A DNA stretch of 53,824 nt from Massiliimalia sp050943535 (GCA_050943535.1 JBMNPJ010000014.1:1-53824); one strand, 5' to 3'; counted from the stretch's first letter, positions 6,621 to 15,182 are shown. Notes: a model not told the origin generated them from the sequence alone. Translations and numbers: made by a program.

Positions 6621-6745
6621 ATTAATTCCTCCTAACATGTCACGAGTTTCACAAAACAGCCCAAGCAGCTAGCATGGTGCTGTACGTTCCATGTTATGCA
6701 TGGAGGGAAACTTTGGGTGACACCAAAGGAGTTTTCGTAAAAAAA

Positions 6746-6781
6746 CAGACCTTTTGGAAAGGATTTTTTCCAAAAGGTCTG
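6746..6781 (-). terminator. Terminator of the rhamnose mutarotase gene
   Basis: Inverted repeat CAGACCTTTTGGAAA / TTTCCAAAAGGTCTG. Read leftward it is followed by TTTTTT. It separates rhaM from cotJA. Confidence 0.8.
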
Positions 6782-6788
6782 CACGTTT

Positions 6789-7106
6789 TTATTTTAAGAA
6801 AAATACCTGTTTCATTTTTGGCTGGGCACCGGTTTCAGGATCCATTTCCATGACCATAACGTCCTTCATATATTCATTCCAGCGGTCAACCACCGGGCTT
6901 TGTGCCTGTACTTTGGCAGCAAAGTCACATCCTTTTTCACATTCGTAGTAGCCGAATAATTCATTTCCCACATTCCAGATGGTGTAGTTGGAGATGCCGG
7001 CGTCTTTTAAAACCTGGACCAGTTCAGGCCAAATTTCATTATGACGCTTTACATATTCGTCCAGCATTCCTTCTTTTACAATTGCTTTCCATGCATACCG
7101 TTCCAT
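6789..7106 (-). CDS. rhaM: L-rhamnose mutarotase
   Basis: 105 residues, the usual RhaM length. Landmarks: MERYAWKAIVKEGMLDEY, EYVKRHNEIWPELVQVLKDAG, YTIWNVGNELFGYYE and WNEYMKDVM. The enzyme interconverts alpha and beta L-rhamnopyranose. The ATG at 7106 has AAAGGAG upstream; the longer frame has none. The promoter TTGATT-17-TACAAT lies at 7149-7177 (minus strand). No other rhamnose genes are adjacent, so its pathway partners are elsewhere. Confidence 0.9.
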   Translation of the reverse strand: MERYAWKAIVKEGMLDEYVKRHNEIWPELVQVLKDAGISNYTIWNVGNELFGYYECEKGCDFAAKVQAQSPVVDRWNEYMKDVMVMEMDPETGAQPKMKQVFFLK

Positions 7107-7148
7107 GAAAACACTCCTTTTGATACAGCAGAAAATTTGTTTTTTCTT

Positions 7149-7177
7149 ATTGTACAATGATTTTTCCCCGGAATCAA
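7149..7177 (-). promoter_or_regulatory. Promoter of rhaM
   Basis: Minus strand TTGATT (AATCAA at 7172-7177), 17-bp spacer, TACAAT (ATTGTA at 7149-7154), about 40 bp before the rhaM start. Confidence 0.7.
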
Positions 7178-7197
7178 TGGTCAAAACACAGCAAAAA

Positions 7198-7228
7198 GTA
7201 CCGCAGACTTTGGGGATTTCTGCGGTAC
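7198..7228 (-). terminator. Terminator after the patatin-like gene
   Basis: GTACCGCAGA / TCTGCGGTAC stem; read leftward it is followed by TTTTTG. Confidence 0.7.
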
Positions 7229-7254
7229 CAGTAAGAAATTATGGTTAAATCGGG

Positions 7255-7887
7255 TTATATGCGCTGACTTTCAGAAATATGGCATAAAAGTCGGGTTTGG
7301 TAACGGTCAAACCAGCGGGAAATTTGACCGGATACAGGACAGGATAAATCCAAAGGAATTCGGCAGATTGCCTGTTTTGGGTTGGGAAAGAGAAGCTGTT
7401 CCGGTTCTGAAGAGGGAACCAGTTCAAACAGAATTCCTTGTTCACAGCCCAATAATGTCAACCCTAAAAACAGCTGGGATACAGAAAGATAACCGTGATA
7501 GCGGTAAGATTTTCCCACACGGTAGACCCCTTTGTGACCCAGCCGGCGATCCAGTTGCTTTAAACGAACGCAGGGAGGGATGTTTTTTGGAAAGCAAAGG
7601 GTGTTTCCTGTATAAATAGACTGTTCCAGCAGAAGATCATATTCACAGCATAAAACAGGAACAGAAAGATGGTGTAAAAACAGGATTCCTTGGCGGGTTA
7701 ATCGTCGGAAAAAGGAAAACCGGCAAGTGTACGGCATTCCCCGGTAATCTGCCAGAAATCCCCGAAGGGTATCTCCGGACAGTACATATCCTTCCGGATA
7801 CAGGCCGTTTTTTCGGCAGTGAGTTAAAATTTCGGGAACTGCGGCACCGGCACCAGGCAGTCCCCGAAAGGCAATTCCAAGTTTCAT
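7255..7887 (-). CDS. Patatin-like protein, apparently degenerate
   Basis: 210 residues. The N-terminus (LGIAFRGLPGAGAAVPEIL, then PEGYVLSGDTLRGFLA) has the layout of a patatin/RssA-like domain: a Gly-rich oxyanion loop, a helix, and a strand ending in a possible nucleophile, Ser37, in LSGDT where the family normally has GxSxG. The normal G-x-S-x-G is not intact, so catalysis is doubtful. Middle and C-terminal parts (SYRYHGYLSVSQLFLGLTLLGCEQG) are unrecognised. It is a single gene with its own terminator. Function is not assigned with confidence. Confidence 0.5.
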   Translation of the reverse strand: MKLGIAFRGLPGAGAAVPEILTHCRKNGLYPEGYVLSGDTLRGFLADYRGMPYTCRFSFFRRLTRQGILFLHHLSVPVLCCEYDLLLEQSIYTGNTLCFPKNIPPCVRLKQLDRRLGHKGVYRVGKSYRYHGYLSVSQLFLGLTLLGCEQGILFELVPSSEPEQLLFPNPKQAICRIPLDLSCPVSGQISRWFDRYQTRLLCHISESQRI

Positions 7888-8177
7888 AGGGCAAAACCTC
7901 GTATCATATTATCCCTGGTAAAAAGGGGAGAGCACAGAGTGGAGAAACGATAGTTTATCCTATGTTTGGAAATATAAAATGGTGATTATTTCACAGCAGT
8001 TGGATGGATGCTTTTTGATAGACAATATCTACTTCTCTGTAATGACCAGAGCAGGGTAAAAGTTTGGGTGCGGCTGTGATGAAATCCGGTTATCTGAGCA
8101 GGTAATACTGCATTTAAGTCAGAAGCAACTTTCATAAAAGTCGAAAAATGCTATTTGATTTTTCTTTGTTTTAATTA
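7888..8177. other. Intergenic region without recognised features
   Basis: 290 bp between two leftward genes. I see no convincing ORF, hairpin with T-run, or repeat. It should hold the promoter of the patatin-like gene and the 3' end of the ABC operon. Confidence 0.4.
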
Positions 8178-8819
8178 CTACAGGGCAACTTTGTGAAAAT
8201 ATTTTACAGAAATGTGATATGCAAATGGTAGGAGCACTGTATAACAGGTAATCCCTACAATTAAAATTGGCAGCTGCATCAGTAAATGTTCTGGTTGACA
8301 ACTGTCTAGCCAAGTGAATGTTGGTATATGGGCGGCTGTTTCTATTGCGATCATTAATATTATCATTGGGATTGATGATAGGATAAATGCTTTTCCTGCT
8401 TTGTAGCCACTCTTATAAAAAGTCGGAAAGAATATCAAGTCAAATACAGCATATACAATAAGGCCAAAACCGTACCAAGCAACCGTTGCATCCAATCCGA
8501 CAGGATTATTTGCGATGTCTAAAAAATTGCGTAGAAAAACAAAAGGGATAGAGAACAATAACTGAAACAGTTGAATGGAAATGATCAGCAAATATTTCCC
8601 CAAAACGCTTTCGCGTTTTGTTACTGGCAGCATGGCTGTGTACCAGGTGTCATTCATTTCTCGTGCATTCAGAAATGTGATATATGGTGCTAGGCAGCCA
8701 AACATAAAGATTACACTGCATGGATAAGCTGGTACAAGGACAAGACAGCCTAAAAAGGAAAACACAATCGAGGTCGGATGTGCAGCAAGCCGAATTTCTT
8801 TATACAGCAGTATCGTCAT
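8178..8819 (-). CDS. ABC-2 type transporter permease
   Basis: 213 residues with about six hydrophobic segments (such as SFLGCLVLVPAYPCSVIFMF, IISIQLFQLLFSIPFVFL, LLMQLPILIVGITCYTVLL). The cytoplasmic motif LNAREMNDTWYTAMLPVTKRESVLGKY is typical of the ABC-2 permease family of antibiotic-peptide exporters. Its start lies inside the end of the ATPase gene (20-bp overlap), so the two form one exporter. The substrate is unknown. Confidence 0.85.
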   Translation of the reverse strand: MTILLYKEIRLAAHPTSIVFSFLGCLVLVPAYPCSVIFMFGCLAPYITFLNAREMNDTWYTAMLPVTKRESVLGKYLLIISIQLFQLLFSIPFVFLRNFLDIANNPVGLDATVAWYGFGLIVYAVFDLIFFPTFYKSGYKAGKAFILSSIPMIILMIAIETAAHIPTFTWLDSCQPEHLLMQLPILIVGITCYTVLLPFAYHISVKYFHKVAL

Positions 8820-9564
8820 CCCATTTACTCCTTTCCGTCCGCAGCATAATTTCTTCCAGAGTGAGCGGTCCAGTATCCTCTGGCATTTTTAAGTGTTCAA
8901 AAGAGCGCAGAAACGTATCTTTATCCGCACTTTTCAGTACACGTCCATCCTGAATATAGGTAATATCATCTGCGCATTTATCCAAATCGGAAGTGATATG
9001 AGTGGAAAACAAGATAGCGCAATTTTCGTTTTTCACAATTTGGCGGAAAATATGCAGCAGTTCCTCACGGGATACAGGGTCAAGGCCAGAAGTGGGTTCA
9101 TCCAGTATCAGCAACTCTGCATGGTGCGAAAGAGCCAGAGCAAGCAGATATTTTACTTTCATACCATTTGAGAGCTCTTTGAATTTTTTACCTTCGTTTA
9201 AAGCAAAACGTTTGATATACTTCTGATACTGTTCTTGATCCCAATTAGTATAAAACTTTTGGGTGACAGCTGTAATGGTAGAAAGTTTTTTTAGTGGGTA
9301 AAAATCAATTCCACCAAATACAACACCGATTCGCTGCTTATATTCTTTTTCGTACTGAATGAAATCCTTTTGAAAAATCTCTACGCTCCCACTCTCCGGG
9401 GACACGATATTGAGAATGGATTTTAAGGTTGTGCTTTTTCCGGCTCCATTTTTACCGATTAACCCCATGATGTGTTTGGGGGCAAGAGAAAAACTTACAT
9501 TCTCTAGAGTGAATCCGGAATAATGTTTACAAAGATTCACAACACGTAGCACAGCCTCCATCAT
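8800..9564 (-). CDS. ABC transporter ATP-binding protein
   Basis: 254 residues with Walker A GKNGAGKST, a signature region LSNGMKVKYLLALALSH (LSNGM replacing LSGGQ, common in this exporter subfamily), Walker B LLILDEPTSGLDP and the switch His in FSTHI. It powers the adjacent ABC-2 permease. Start and stop overlap the upstream regulator and downstream permease, giving a tightly coupled regulator-ATPase-permease operon. The class (BcrA/YtrB-like) exports peptides or adapts to cell-envelope stress. Confidence 0.92.
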   Translation of the reverse strand: MMEAVLRVVNLCKHYSGFTLENVSFSLAPKHIMGLIGKNGAGKSTTLKSILNIVSPESGSVEIFQKDFIQYEKEYKQRIGVVFGGIDFYPLKKLSTITAVTQKFYTNWDQEQYQKYIKRFALNEGKKFKELSNGMKVKYLLALALSHHAELLILDEPTSGLDPVSREELLHIFRQIVKNENCAILFSTHITSDLDKCADDITYIQDGRVLKSADKDTFLRSFEHLKMPEDTGPLTLEEIMLRTERSKWDDDTAV

Positions 9565-10040
9565 TTTTCCTCCTTTTCATCCGTGATATCTGACCTATCC
9601 AGGGCGGTTTGGAATAACTGAGCAATGCCTAGAAAAAATTCTTCTTTCATTAGAGCGATACCTGGATGTTCCAGTGATTCATCTCCTAAAACGATCAGTC
9701 GATCTCCAGGAATGATTTTAAACACGTCTCTAGCTTGTTTAGGAAGTACGATCTGACCGCGTTCACCTACACGAACGATACCGAATATATATTTTCCTTT
9801 GGGTGGAATATTGAAACCGGTTTGTTCCTGGTTGTGATGGATCAGGTCACTGAGTTCGACGTTATATAGTTGTGCTAGTGAATCGCAGTTTACAATGTCT
9901 GGTATGGACTCACCAGATTCCCATTTTGCCACAGCCTGCCGGGAGACACCAATCCGCTCTGCTACATCTTCCTGAGAGTATTTATTTAGTTGTCGCAGCG
10001 TGCTTAAATTTCGAGCAATGTTACTTTTCTGTGTTTTCAT
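9561..10040 (-). CDS. XRE-AbrB/SpoVT fusion transcriptional regulator
   Basis: 159 residues. An XRE helix-turn-helix (about 10-62: YSQEDVAERIGVSRQAVAKWE) is followed by a swapped-hairpin AbrB-like domain (about 83-130: IVRVGERGQIVLPKQARDVF...PGDRLIVLGDE). ATG 10040 is chosen because AGGAGG lies 9 bp upstream; upstream codons fall on the ribosome site. It overlaps the ATPase gene by 4 bp and probably controls its own exporter operon, perhaps sensing its substrate through the C-terminal part. Confidence 0.85.
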   Translation of the reverse strand: MKTQKSNIARNLSTLRQLNKYSQEDVAERIGVSRQAVAKWESGESIPDIVNCDSLAQLYNVELSDLIHHNQEQTGFNIPPKGKYIFGIVRVGERGQIVLPKQARDVFKIIPGDRLIVLGDESLEHPGIALMKEEFFLGIAQLFQTALDRSDITDEKEEK

Positions 10041-10520
10041 ATTTTTCATACCTCCTAGTCTCATTATAACCTTGAGTTTTCGAAAGTTCCACCAACTATA
10101 GCAAACAAAAAATGTTATGCTTAGTTGCGTAAATTGTCTGTTTGATTTTTTGTGTTTATGAAATAGAGATGGTTATCTGTCAAATTTTTGTGCATTACTT
10201 GAGGGCATGTGATAATCTTTTAAGGATATAGAAATTCTGCTTTTGGTTGGTAGTTCACTATCGTTAATAAAGATGGTTGAGGTGAAAAAAGACAGACATC
10301 ATTTAGTTTGACAAAACAAATTTCACAGAGATATCATACTGTTTTCCCAAATTAAAAAATCATAGAAATTGAATAAAAATTAAATTTTGTGAAAAATATC
10401 CATTTTTTATACATTAACATTGGTTGAGTTGTCTAGCGAAAATTTAAATAAATTACACAAATTTTTGGTTTTATGTGCTATAATATATATATACAATTTA
10501 TTTATTGGAGGCAATTTCAA
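10041..10520. other. AT-rich intergenic region with divergent promoters
   Basis: 480 bp, markedly AT-rich. A minus-strand -10 (ATTATA at 10063-10068) fits the regulator operon. The rightward gene has an extended -10, TGCTATAAT (10487-10494 area). TTGACA at 10308-10313 with TATCAT 18 bp downstream is a possible second rightward promoter. No ORF or stable hairpin is convincing. Confidence 0.45.
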
Positions 10521-10946
10521 ATGAAATTTAAAATGCGCGTATTACATTTTTCTAAAAATGACAATGCTTCTGCAATTGCAGCTGCAATTGCAAAAGCTCA
10601 GCAGACTAATAGCGACCAGATTCCGCCAGCTTACAACTGCGAAAATGAAAAGCTGGTTTTTGTTTGCGCTGAAGTAGGTAAAAAATTAGATGAAAAAGTA
10701 GTTGCTTTCATGAGCAACCTGAATTCTGACCGTGTTCGCAACATTGCTTTCATCGGTGTAGGTACCAACACTGATGCTGCAATCGGTGAACTGAAAGGTA
10801 TGGCAGAAAAACTGGGTATTAAAGTAGCTGGTTCTATGGAATGCACCGTAAAGAGCGGCTTGTTCAGAAAAGGCAAAGTATCTGATGCAGATATTAAAAA
10901 ATGCACTGACTGGGCAGATGGTATTGTAAACGCTTTGGCTAACTAA
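10521..10946 (+). CDS. Small flavodoxin-like protein of unknown function
   Basis: 141 residues. ATG 10521 has TTGGAGG upstream; the longer frame starting at 10473 overlaps the promoter. The alternating pattern (VLHFSKNDNASAIAAAIAKA, then LVFVCAEVGKKLDEKVVAFM, IAFIGVGTNTDAAIGELKGM) suggests an alpha/beta flavodoxin-like fold. The phosphate-binding loop normally T/SxTGNT reads SKNDNAS, so FMN binding is uncertain. It is monocistronic with an excellent ribosome site and a strong terminator, suggesting high expression. Confidence 0.6.
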   Translation: MKFKMRVLHFSKNDNASAIAAAIAKAQQTNSDQIPPAYNCENEKLVFVCAEVGKKLDEKVVAFMSNLNSDRVRNIAFIGVGTNTDAAIGELKGMAEKLGIKVAGSMECTVKSGLFRKGKVSDADIKKCTDWADGIVNALAN

Positions 10947-10994
10947 TTGGGGTTTACCGGCTGGATACATATCAAAAGAAATAGAAAATTTTTT

Positions 10995-11023
10995 CCGCGG
11001 CAGTGAGAGTTGCCGCGGTTTTT
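10995..11023 (+). terminator. Terminator of the flavodoxin-like gene
   Basis: CCGCGGCA / TGCCGCGG stem followed by TTTTTGC. Confidence 0.88.
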
Positions 11024-11049
11024 GCTTGTTTTAGGAAATTATAAAAATA

Positions 11050-11093
11050 GGCAATACAGAACAAAACCAAAAGTCGGATTGTTCTGTATTGCC
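11050..11093 (-). terminator. Terminator of the membrane-protein pair
   Basis: Perfect 15-bp stem GGCAATACAGAACAA / TTGTTCTGTATTGCC, followed on the minus strand by TATTTTTAT and on the plus strand by GAAAAAAA. Confidence 0.82.
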
Positions 11094-11147
11094 GAAAAAA
11101 ACTGATTCATTGCCGCTCAAAGAATTTTTGGGCGGATTTTTTATGTA

Positions 11148-11822
11148 TTAATGCCGTTGTGAAAGGGATTTTTTTAGATCCATAAATCCGATCAAGACGG
11201 TCCATACATATGCGCAGGTTTTTGGGATCATCAGCATGCCAATCACAGGAACAGTATCTGCCCACAGTACTACTGGCAGGTAAAATCCAAAACTCAGTAA
11301 AATGGTCAGCCACATAAACCGAAAGCTGCGGTCATTGGATTTTTTAGCGCTAGTATAAAACAGGATAATAATTAAAATTCCCATGAGTGTAAAGGGAATA
11401 TTTCGATAAATTCCCCAGGATAAAGGTGCCTGCGCACTAGTCCAGGCATTTTGAGGGAAGAGGCACAGGATGATTCTGGCGGCTGCCAGAAGATACATGG
11501 CAAGGGTGATTCCCTGTTTTCCCTGAATGTGGTACCGGATTCTCCAGACAGAGTAGAGGAGAAGATAGAAAAATGTCATGGTAATGGAGGTAATCAGCTT
11601 GCCAATTCCCAAAGCGAATGTGTAATTTTCCAGTCCGGAAGTGCACAAAGCAATTGCGCGAGGAACCAGATGGAATGCGTCTCCGCTGCCCAGTACCACT
11701 GCCATGATTCCAAATAGCAGAAACTGGCGATTTCCCCGGGATTTGATGATCATGATGATCCCCAGTGTAATGACGGTGGTTAAATAAACCGCATCGAACA
11801 GTGTTTCCATAATTGCCTGCAT
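11148..11822 (-). CDS. Conserved integral membrane protein
   Basis: 224 residues with about seven hydrophobic segments (VYLTTVITLGIIMII, FLLFGIMAVVLGSGDAFHL, ITMTFFYLLLYSVWRI, FTLMGILIIILFYTSA, FMWLTILLSFGFYLPVVLW). The GSGDAFHLVPR motif between segments 2 and 3 is distinctive, but I cannot name the family. It follows the other membrane gene by 2 bp and is therefore under the TetR-type operator at 12277-12289. Confidence 0.7.
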   Translation of the reverse strand: MQAIMETLFDAVYLTTVITLGIIMIIKSRGNRQFLLFGIMAVVLGSGDAFHLVPRAIALCTSGLENYTFALGIGKLITSITMTFFYLLLYSVWRIRYHIQGKQGITLAMYLLAAARIILCLFPQNAWTSAQAPLSWGIYRNIPFTLMGILIIILFYTSAKKSNDRSFRFMWLTILLSFGFYLPVVLWADTVPVIGMLMIPKTCAYVWTVLIGFMDLKKSLSQRH

Positions 11823-11824
11823 AA

Positions 11825-12256
11825 TTAGGCTCCTTTCTGTTTTTTCATTGTTGTATTTTTTATGAAATGGATGCCGAACAAAATGCCAGCTAAAAGCAGA
11901 GAAAGTCCCAATCCAGAATAAAAAACGGCGATAAACCGTTCAGGGGCGATTCCGGATACTCTCAGCCAGATGCCGCCGGTCATCATAAATGCCATAATGA
12001 GGAAAGATTTTACATCAAAGAATTTAAAAAACAGCTGGTAATCTTGGGTAAATCCCAAAATTCGCCGGGTATGCTTTTTCACCAGCTTTCCAAAAATAAA
12101 AATTTGGAATACCCCAAACACCACAATGGACAGCAGCAAGTTGACCGGTTGCAGATAATGGGAATATGCCTGAAATCCAATGCGGGCAATATTGATCCCT
12201 GCGGCTGCCCACACCAAACAGGCGATCAGCAAAAGAAAGTGTTTTTTTACTTTCAT
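11825..12256 (-). CDS. Small integral membrane protein
   Basis: 143 residues with four predicted transmembrane segments (LLLIACLVWAAAGINIARI, PVNLLLSIVVFGVFQIFIFG, FLIMAFMMTGGIWL, FYSGLGLSLLLAGILFGIHF). ATG 12256 is used because AAAGGAG precedes it. The product is unrecognised. It is the first gene of the two-gene unit and its promoter region contains the palindrome TGAACAATGTTCA. Confidence 0.7.
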   Translation of the reverse strand: MKVKKHFLLLIACLVWAAAGINIARIGFQAYSHYLQPVNLLLSIVVFGVFQIFIFGKLVKKHTRRILGFTQDYQLFFKFFDVKSFLIMAFMMTGGIWLRVSGIAPERFIAVFYSGLGLSLLLAGILFGIHFIKNTTMKKQKGA

Positions 12257-12276
12257 TTCAGTTTGCTCCTTTCTTC

Positions 12277-12289
12277 TGAACAATGTTCA
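12277..12289. promoter_or_regulatory. Palindromic operator upstream of the membrane-gene pair
   Basis: TGAACAATGTTCA: 5-bp arms around three bases, 20 bp before the start of the 143-residue protein. The same TGAAC-N3-GTTCA pattern lies before the TetR gene at 12927-12939. Confidence 0.75.
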
Positions 12290-12352
12290 TTTTATAGGAA
12301 AATAGAACACAAAAACAGCGTATCGTGTTTTCGTGTCTGAAAGATGATTGAT

Positions 12353-12910
12353 TTAATACAGAGTCTTTTTGATGATTTTGATCAGCAAATCACAGGATGG
12401 CTCCTGACGGGCCAGCAGCATCATAATATTGGAAAAAATAAACGCTACAAAATCCTCCGGTGTACAATTTTCTGAAAAAAATTCAGGCTGAATCCGGGAA
12501 TCGGTTTGCAGCCAGTAAAGCATATCTTGCTGAATGGTGTGAAAATATTCATTCATGGTCTGCTTGCCTTTGTCTTTGCCGCCGTCCGCTAAACTGATTG
12601 CATGCAGACTGAGAAAGGAGGGGTACTTTTCACCTCCGGTTTTGATGGTTTCAAACAGCGCTGCGGTGTTTTCTAAAAATCCCTGGTTTTGGCTGCGGGC
12701 TGTTACCCCTTGGGTAATCTCTTTCCATACCGCTTCAATGGTGGCAATGATCAAGTCATTTTTTGAGGGGAAATAGTTGTAAATAGACCCTACTGCAACT
12801 CCGCACTGGGCGGCTACAGTTCTCATATTAATGGCCTGCAGTCCCTGCTGTGCCACAATTTGTCTGCTGACAGCCAGAATCTCTTCTTTGGATGTAACCG
12901 TTTTGTTCAT
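12353..12910 (-). CDS. TetR-family repressor
   Basis: 185 residues. The N-terminal helix-turn-helix is typical (SKEEILAVSRQIVAQQGLQ, then TVAAQCGVAVGSIYNYFPSK). ATG 12910 has AGGAGG eight bases upstream. The C-terminal ligand domain is divergent and unassigned. The operator TGAACACGGTTCA at 12927-12939 lies just upstream, implying autoregulation, and the same motif fronts the two membrane genes downstream, which are probably its targets. These may be induced by an unknown small molecule. Confidence 0.88.
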   Translation of the reverse strand: MNKTVTSKEEILAVSRQIVAQQGLQAINMRTVAAQCGVAVGSIYNYFPSKNDLIIATIEAVWKEITQGVTARSQNQGFLENTAALFETIKTGGEKYPSFLSLHAISLADGGKDKGKQTMNEYFHTIQQDMLYWLQTDSRIQPEFFSENCTPEDFVAFIFSNIMMLLARQEPSCDLLIKIIKKTLY

Positions 12911-12926
12911 ACATTTCCTCCTAAAC

Positions 12927-12939
12927 TGAACACGGTTCA
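12927..12939. promoter_or_regulatory. Palindromic operator upstream of the TetR gene
   Basis: TGAACACGGTTCA, 17 bp before the TetR start codon, matching TGAACAATGTTCA at 12277-12289. Confidence 0.75.
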
Positions 12940-12985
12940 TTATATCATCTTTTTTTTAGTCTGTCTACTGGGAGAAATAAAAAAA

Positions 12986-13036
12986 TTCCCTGTGGGATGT
13001 GTGCCTTCAAGGAAAAGGCAGACATCCCACAGGGAA
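12986..13036 (-). terminator. Terminator of the thiamine operon
   Basis: Long stem TTCCCTGTGGGATGT / ACATCCCACAGGGAA with inner GCCTT/AAGGC pairing; on the minus strand it is followed by TTTTTTTATTTC. Confidence 0.85.
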
Positions 13037-13059
13037 AATCAAAAGAAAAATGATAGAAA

Positions 13060-14373
13060 TTAAAGAATATCAATATACTCGCCGGCAAGTGCTTTGTTCA
13101 TACTGCGCACAGCACAGAATTTGCCGCACATGCTGCAGGTGTCGCTGTGGTCATCTTCCGGCTTTCTGCTGTCCCGGATGGATTTTGCAGTATCCGGGTC
13201 TAAAGCACAGGCAAATTGAGCTTCCCAGTCCAGGTTTCTTCTGGCATCTGCCATTTTATCGTCAATTTCTCTGGCACCGGGGATGCCTTTGGCAATATCA
13301 GCGGCGTGTGCAGCAATTTTGGAGGCAATGATTCCTTGTTTTACATCGTCTACATTGGGAAGAGCCAGGTGTTCTGCCGGGGTAACATAACATAAAAATG
13401 CTGCACCGTTCATGGCGGCTACTGCTCCGCCAATGGCAGCGGTGATGTGGTCATATCCCGGCGCAATATCGGTGACCAGCGGCCCTAAAACATAGAAGGG
13501 AGCTCCCATGCAGATGCTCTGCTGTACCTGCATATTGGCAGCTACCTGGTCCAGCGGAACATGTCCCGGTCCTTCTACCATGACCTGTACATTGTGTGCC
13601 CATGCCCGTTTGGTCAGCTCTCCCAGCCGTACCAGTTCTTCAATCTGGCATACATCGGTGGCATCTGCCAGACAACCTGGGCGGCAGGCATCTCCCAAAG
13701 AGATGGTAACATCATGTTCTTCACAGATATCCAAAATTTCATCAAAATATTCGTAGAAGGGGTTTTCTTCTCCGGTCATGCTCATCCAGGCAAACACCAG
13801 GCTGCCGCCTCGGCTGACCAGATTCATTTTTCGTTTATGGCTGCGGATTTGTTCAATGGTCTTTTGAGTAATTCCACAGTGAAGGGTGACAAAATCCACA
13901 CCGTCTTCTGCATGCAGCCGAACCACATCAATAAAATCTTTTGCAGTCAGGGTTGCCAGATCCCGCTGATAGTGAATGACACTGTCATAAACCGGCACGG
14001 TGCCGATCATGGCGGGGCACTCCTGGGTTAATTTCCGGCGGAAAGGCTGGGTGTCGCCATGGCTGGATAAGTCCATAATGGATTCTGCTCCCAAACGTAC
14101 CGCACTCATGACCTTTTCCATTTCCACGTTATAATCTTTACAGTCTCTGGATACGCCAAGATTTACGTTGATTTTGGTGCGAAGCATGCTGCCAACGCCT
14201 TCTGGATTTAAACAGGTGTGGTGTTTGTTGGCACAGATGGCAACTTTTCCCTGCGCCACCAGTGCCATTAATTGTTCCACTGGCATCCGTTCTTTTTTCG
14301 CTACAATTTTCATTTGTGGGGTAATGATCCCTTTTCTGGCAGCGTCCATTTGTGTTGTATACTGACTCATCAT
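13060..14373 (-). CDS. thiC: Phosphomethylpyrimidine synthase ThiC
   Basis: 437 residues. This radical-SAM enzyme converts aminoimidazole ribotide to HMP phosphate for thiamine. Landmarks: RTKINVNLGVSRDC, ESIMDLSSHGDTQ, DFVTLHCGITQKT, SLGDACRPGCLADATD and MVEGPGHVPLDQ. The C-terminal cluster motif reads CSMCGKFC, one residue shorter than the common CX2CX4C spacing, as read here. It is the last gene of the operon and overlaps thiD by 4 bp. It lacks the long N-terminal domain of proteobacterial ThiC, as usual in Clostridia. Confidence 0.96.
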   Translation of the reverse strand: MMSQYTTQMDAARKGIITPQMKIVAKKERMPVEQLMALVAQGKVAICANKHHTCLNPEGVGSMLRTKINVNLGVSRDCKDYNVEMEKVMSAVRLGAESIMDLSSHGDTQPFRRKLTQECPAMIGTVPVYDSVIHYQRDLATLTAKDFIDVVRLHAEDGVDFVTLHCGITQKTIEQIRSHKRKMNLVSRGGSLVFAWMSMTGEENPFYEYFDEILDICEEHDVTISLGDACRPGCLADATDVCQIEELVRLGELTKRAWAHNVQVMVEGPGHVPLDQVAANMQVQQSICMGAPFYVLGPLVTDIAPGYDHITAAIGGAVAAMNGAAFLCYVTPAEHLALPNVDDVKQGIIASKIAAHAADIAKGIPGAREIDDKMADARRNLDWEAQFACALDPDTAKSIRDSRKPEDDHSDTCSMCGKFCAVRSMNKALAGEYIDIL

Positions 14374-15182
14374 CTTTCATCCTCCTGATCTTTTTGTGTG
14401 ATTTTATAAGCGTGATTCATAGGACCCCGTCCTTTTCCCAGGTCCAGCATATCTTCCAGCGCACCGGACAGATAATCCTTTGCCCGTTTTACAGAGGCAG
14501 GAAGATCGTACCCTTTGGCAAGGTTGGATGCAATGGCACTGGACAGGGTACAGCCGGTTCCATGGGTGTTGGGGTTATCAATCCGTCTTCCTTTAAACCA
14601 GATGATCTGATGGTCTTTTGTATACAAAAGGTCGTTGGCGTCGTTAAAATTGTGGCCGCCTTTACAGAGTACGGCACAGTGATAGGTATCGCAGATTTTT
14701 TTGGCGGCCTTTTCCATCTCTTCTCTGGTGCGCACCGGCATTTGTGCCAGTACTTCTGCTTCTGGAATATTGGGTGTGACAACACAGGCAAGGGGCAAGA
14801 GCCGGGTAGCCAGTGTTTCCACTGCATCTTGATCGATTAATCGAGAGCCGCTGGTAGCCACCATAACAGGATCTACAACAATGTTTTCTGCCTGATAAAA
14901 GGCCAGGGAATCGGCAATGGTTTCAATCAGCCGGGCAGAGGATACCATCCCCACTTTGACCGCATCCGGGCGGATGTCCTCAAATACGGCCTGGATCTGC
15001 TGGGCTAAAAAGTCAGGAGCGACTTCGGAAATTCCCATTACGCCAGTAGTGTTCTGCGCTGTCAGGGCAGTAATGGCACACATGGCATAAACACCGTTCA
15101 TGGTCATTGTTTTTAAATCTGCTTGGATACCGGCGCCTCCGCTGCAATCACTTCCAGCGATTGATAATGCTGTTTTCATCAT
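14370..15182 (-). CDS. thiD: Hydroxymethylpyrimidine/phosphomethylpyrimidine kinase ThiD
   Basis: 270 residues, full length. Landmarks: ALSIAGSDCSGGAGIQADL, TALTAQNTTGV, KVGMVSSARLI, VDPVMVATSGSRLID and the anion-hole motif THGTGCTLSSAIAS. It phosphorylates HMP-P to HMP-PP, the pyrimidine substrate of ThiE. It follows thiE after a 182-bp gap and overlaps thiC by 4 bp. Confidence 0.95.
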   Translation of the reverse strand: MMKTALSIAGSDCSGGAGIQADLKTMTMNGVYAMCAITALTAQNTTGVMGISEVAPDFLAQQIQAVFEDIRPDAVKVGMVSSARLIETIADSLAFYQAENIVVDPVMVATSGSRLIDQDAVETLATRLLPLACVVTPNIPEAEVLAQMPVRTREEMEKAAKKICDTYHCAVLCKGGHNFNDANDLLYTKDHQIIWFKGRRIDNPNTHGTGCTLSSAIASNLAKGYDLPASVKRAKDYLSGALEDMLDLGKGRGPMNHAYKITQKDQEDER

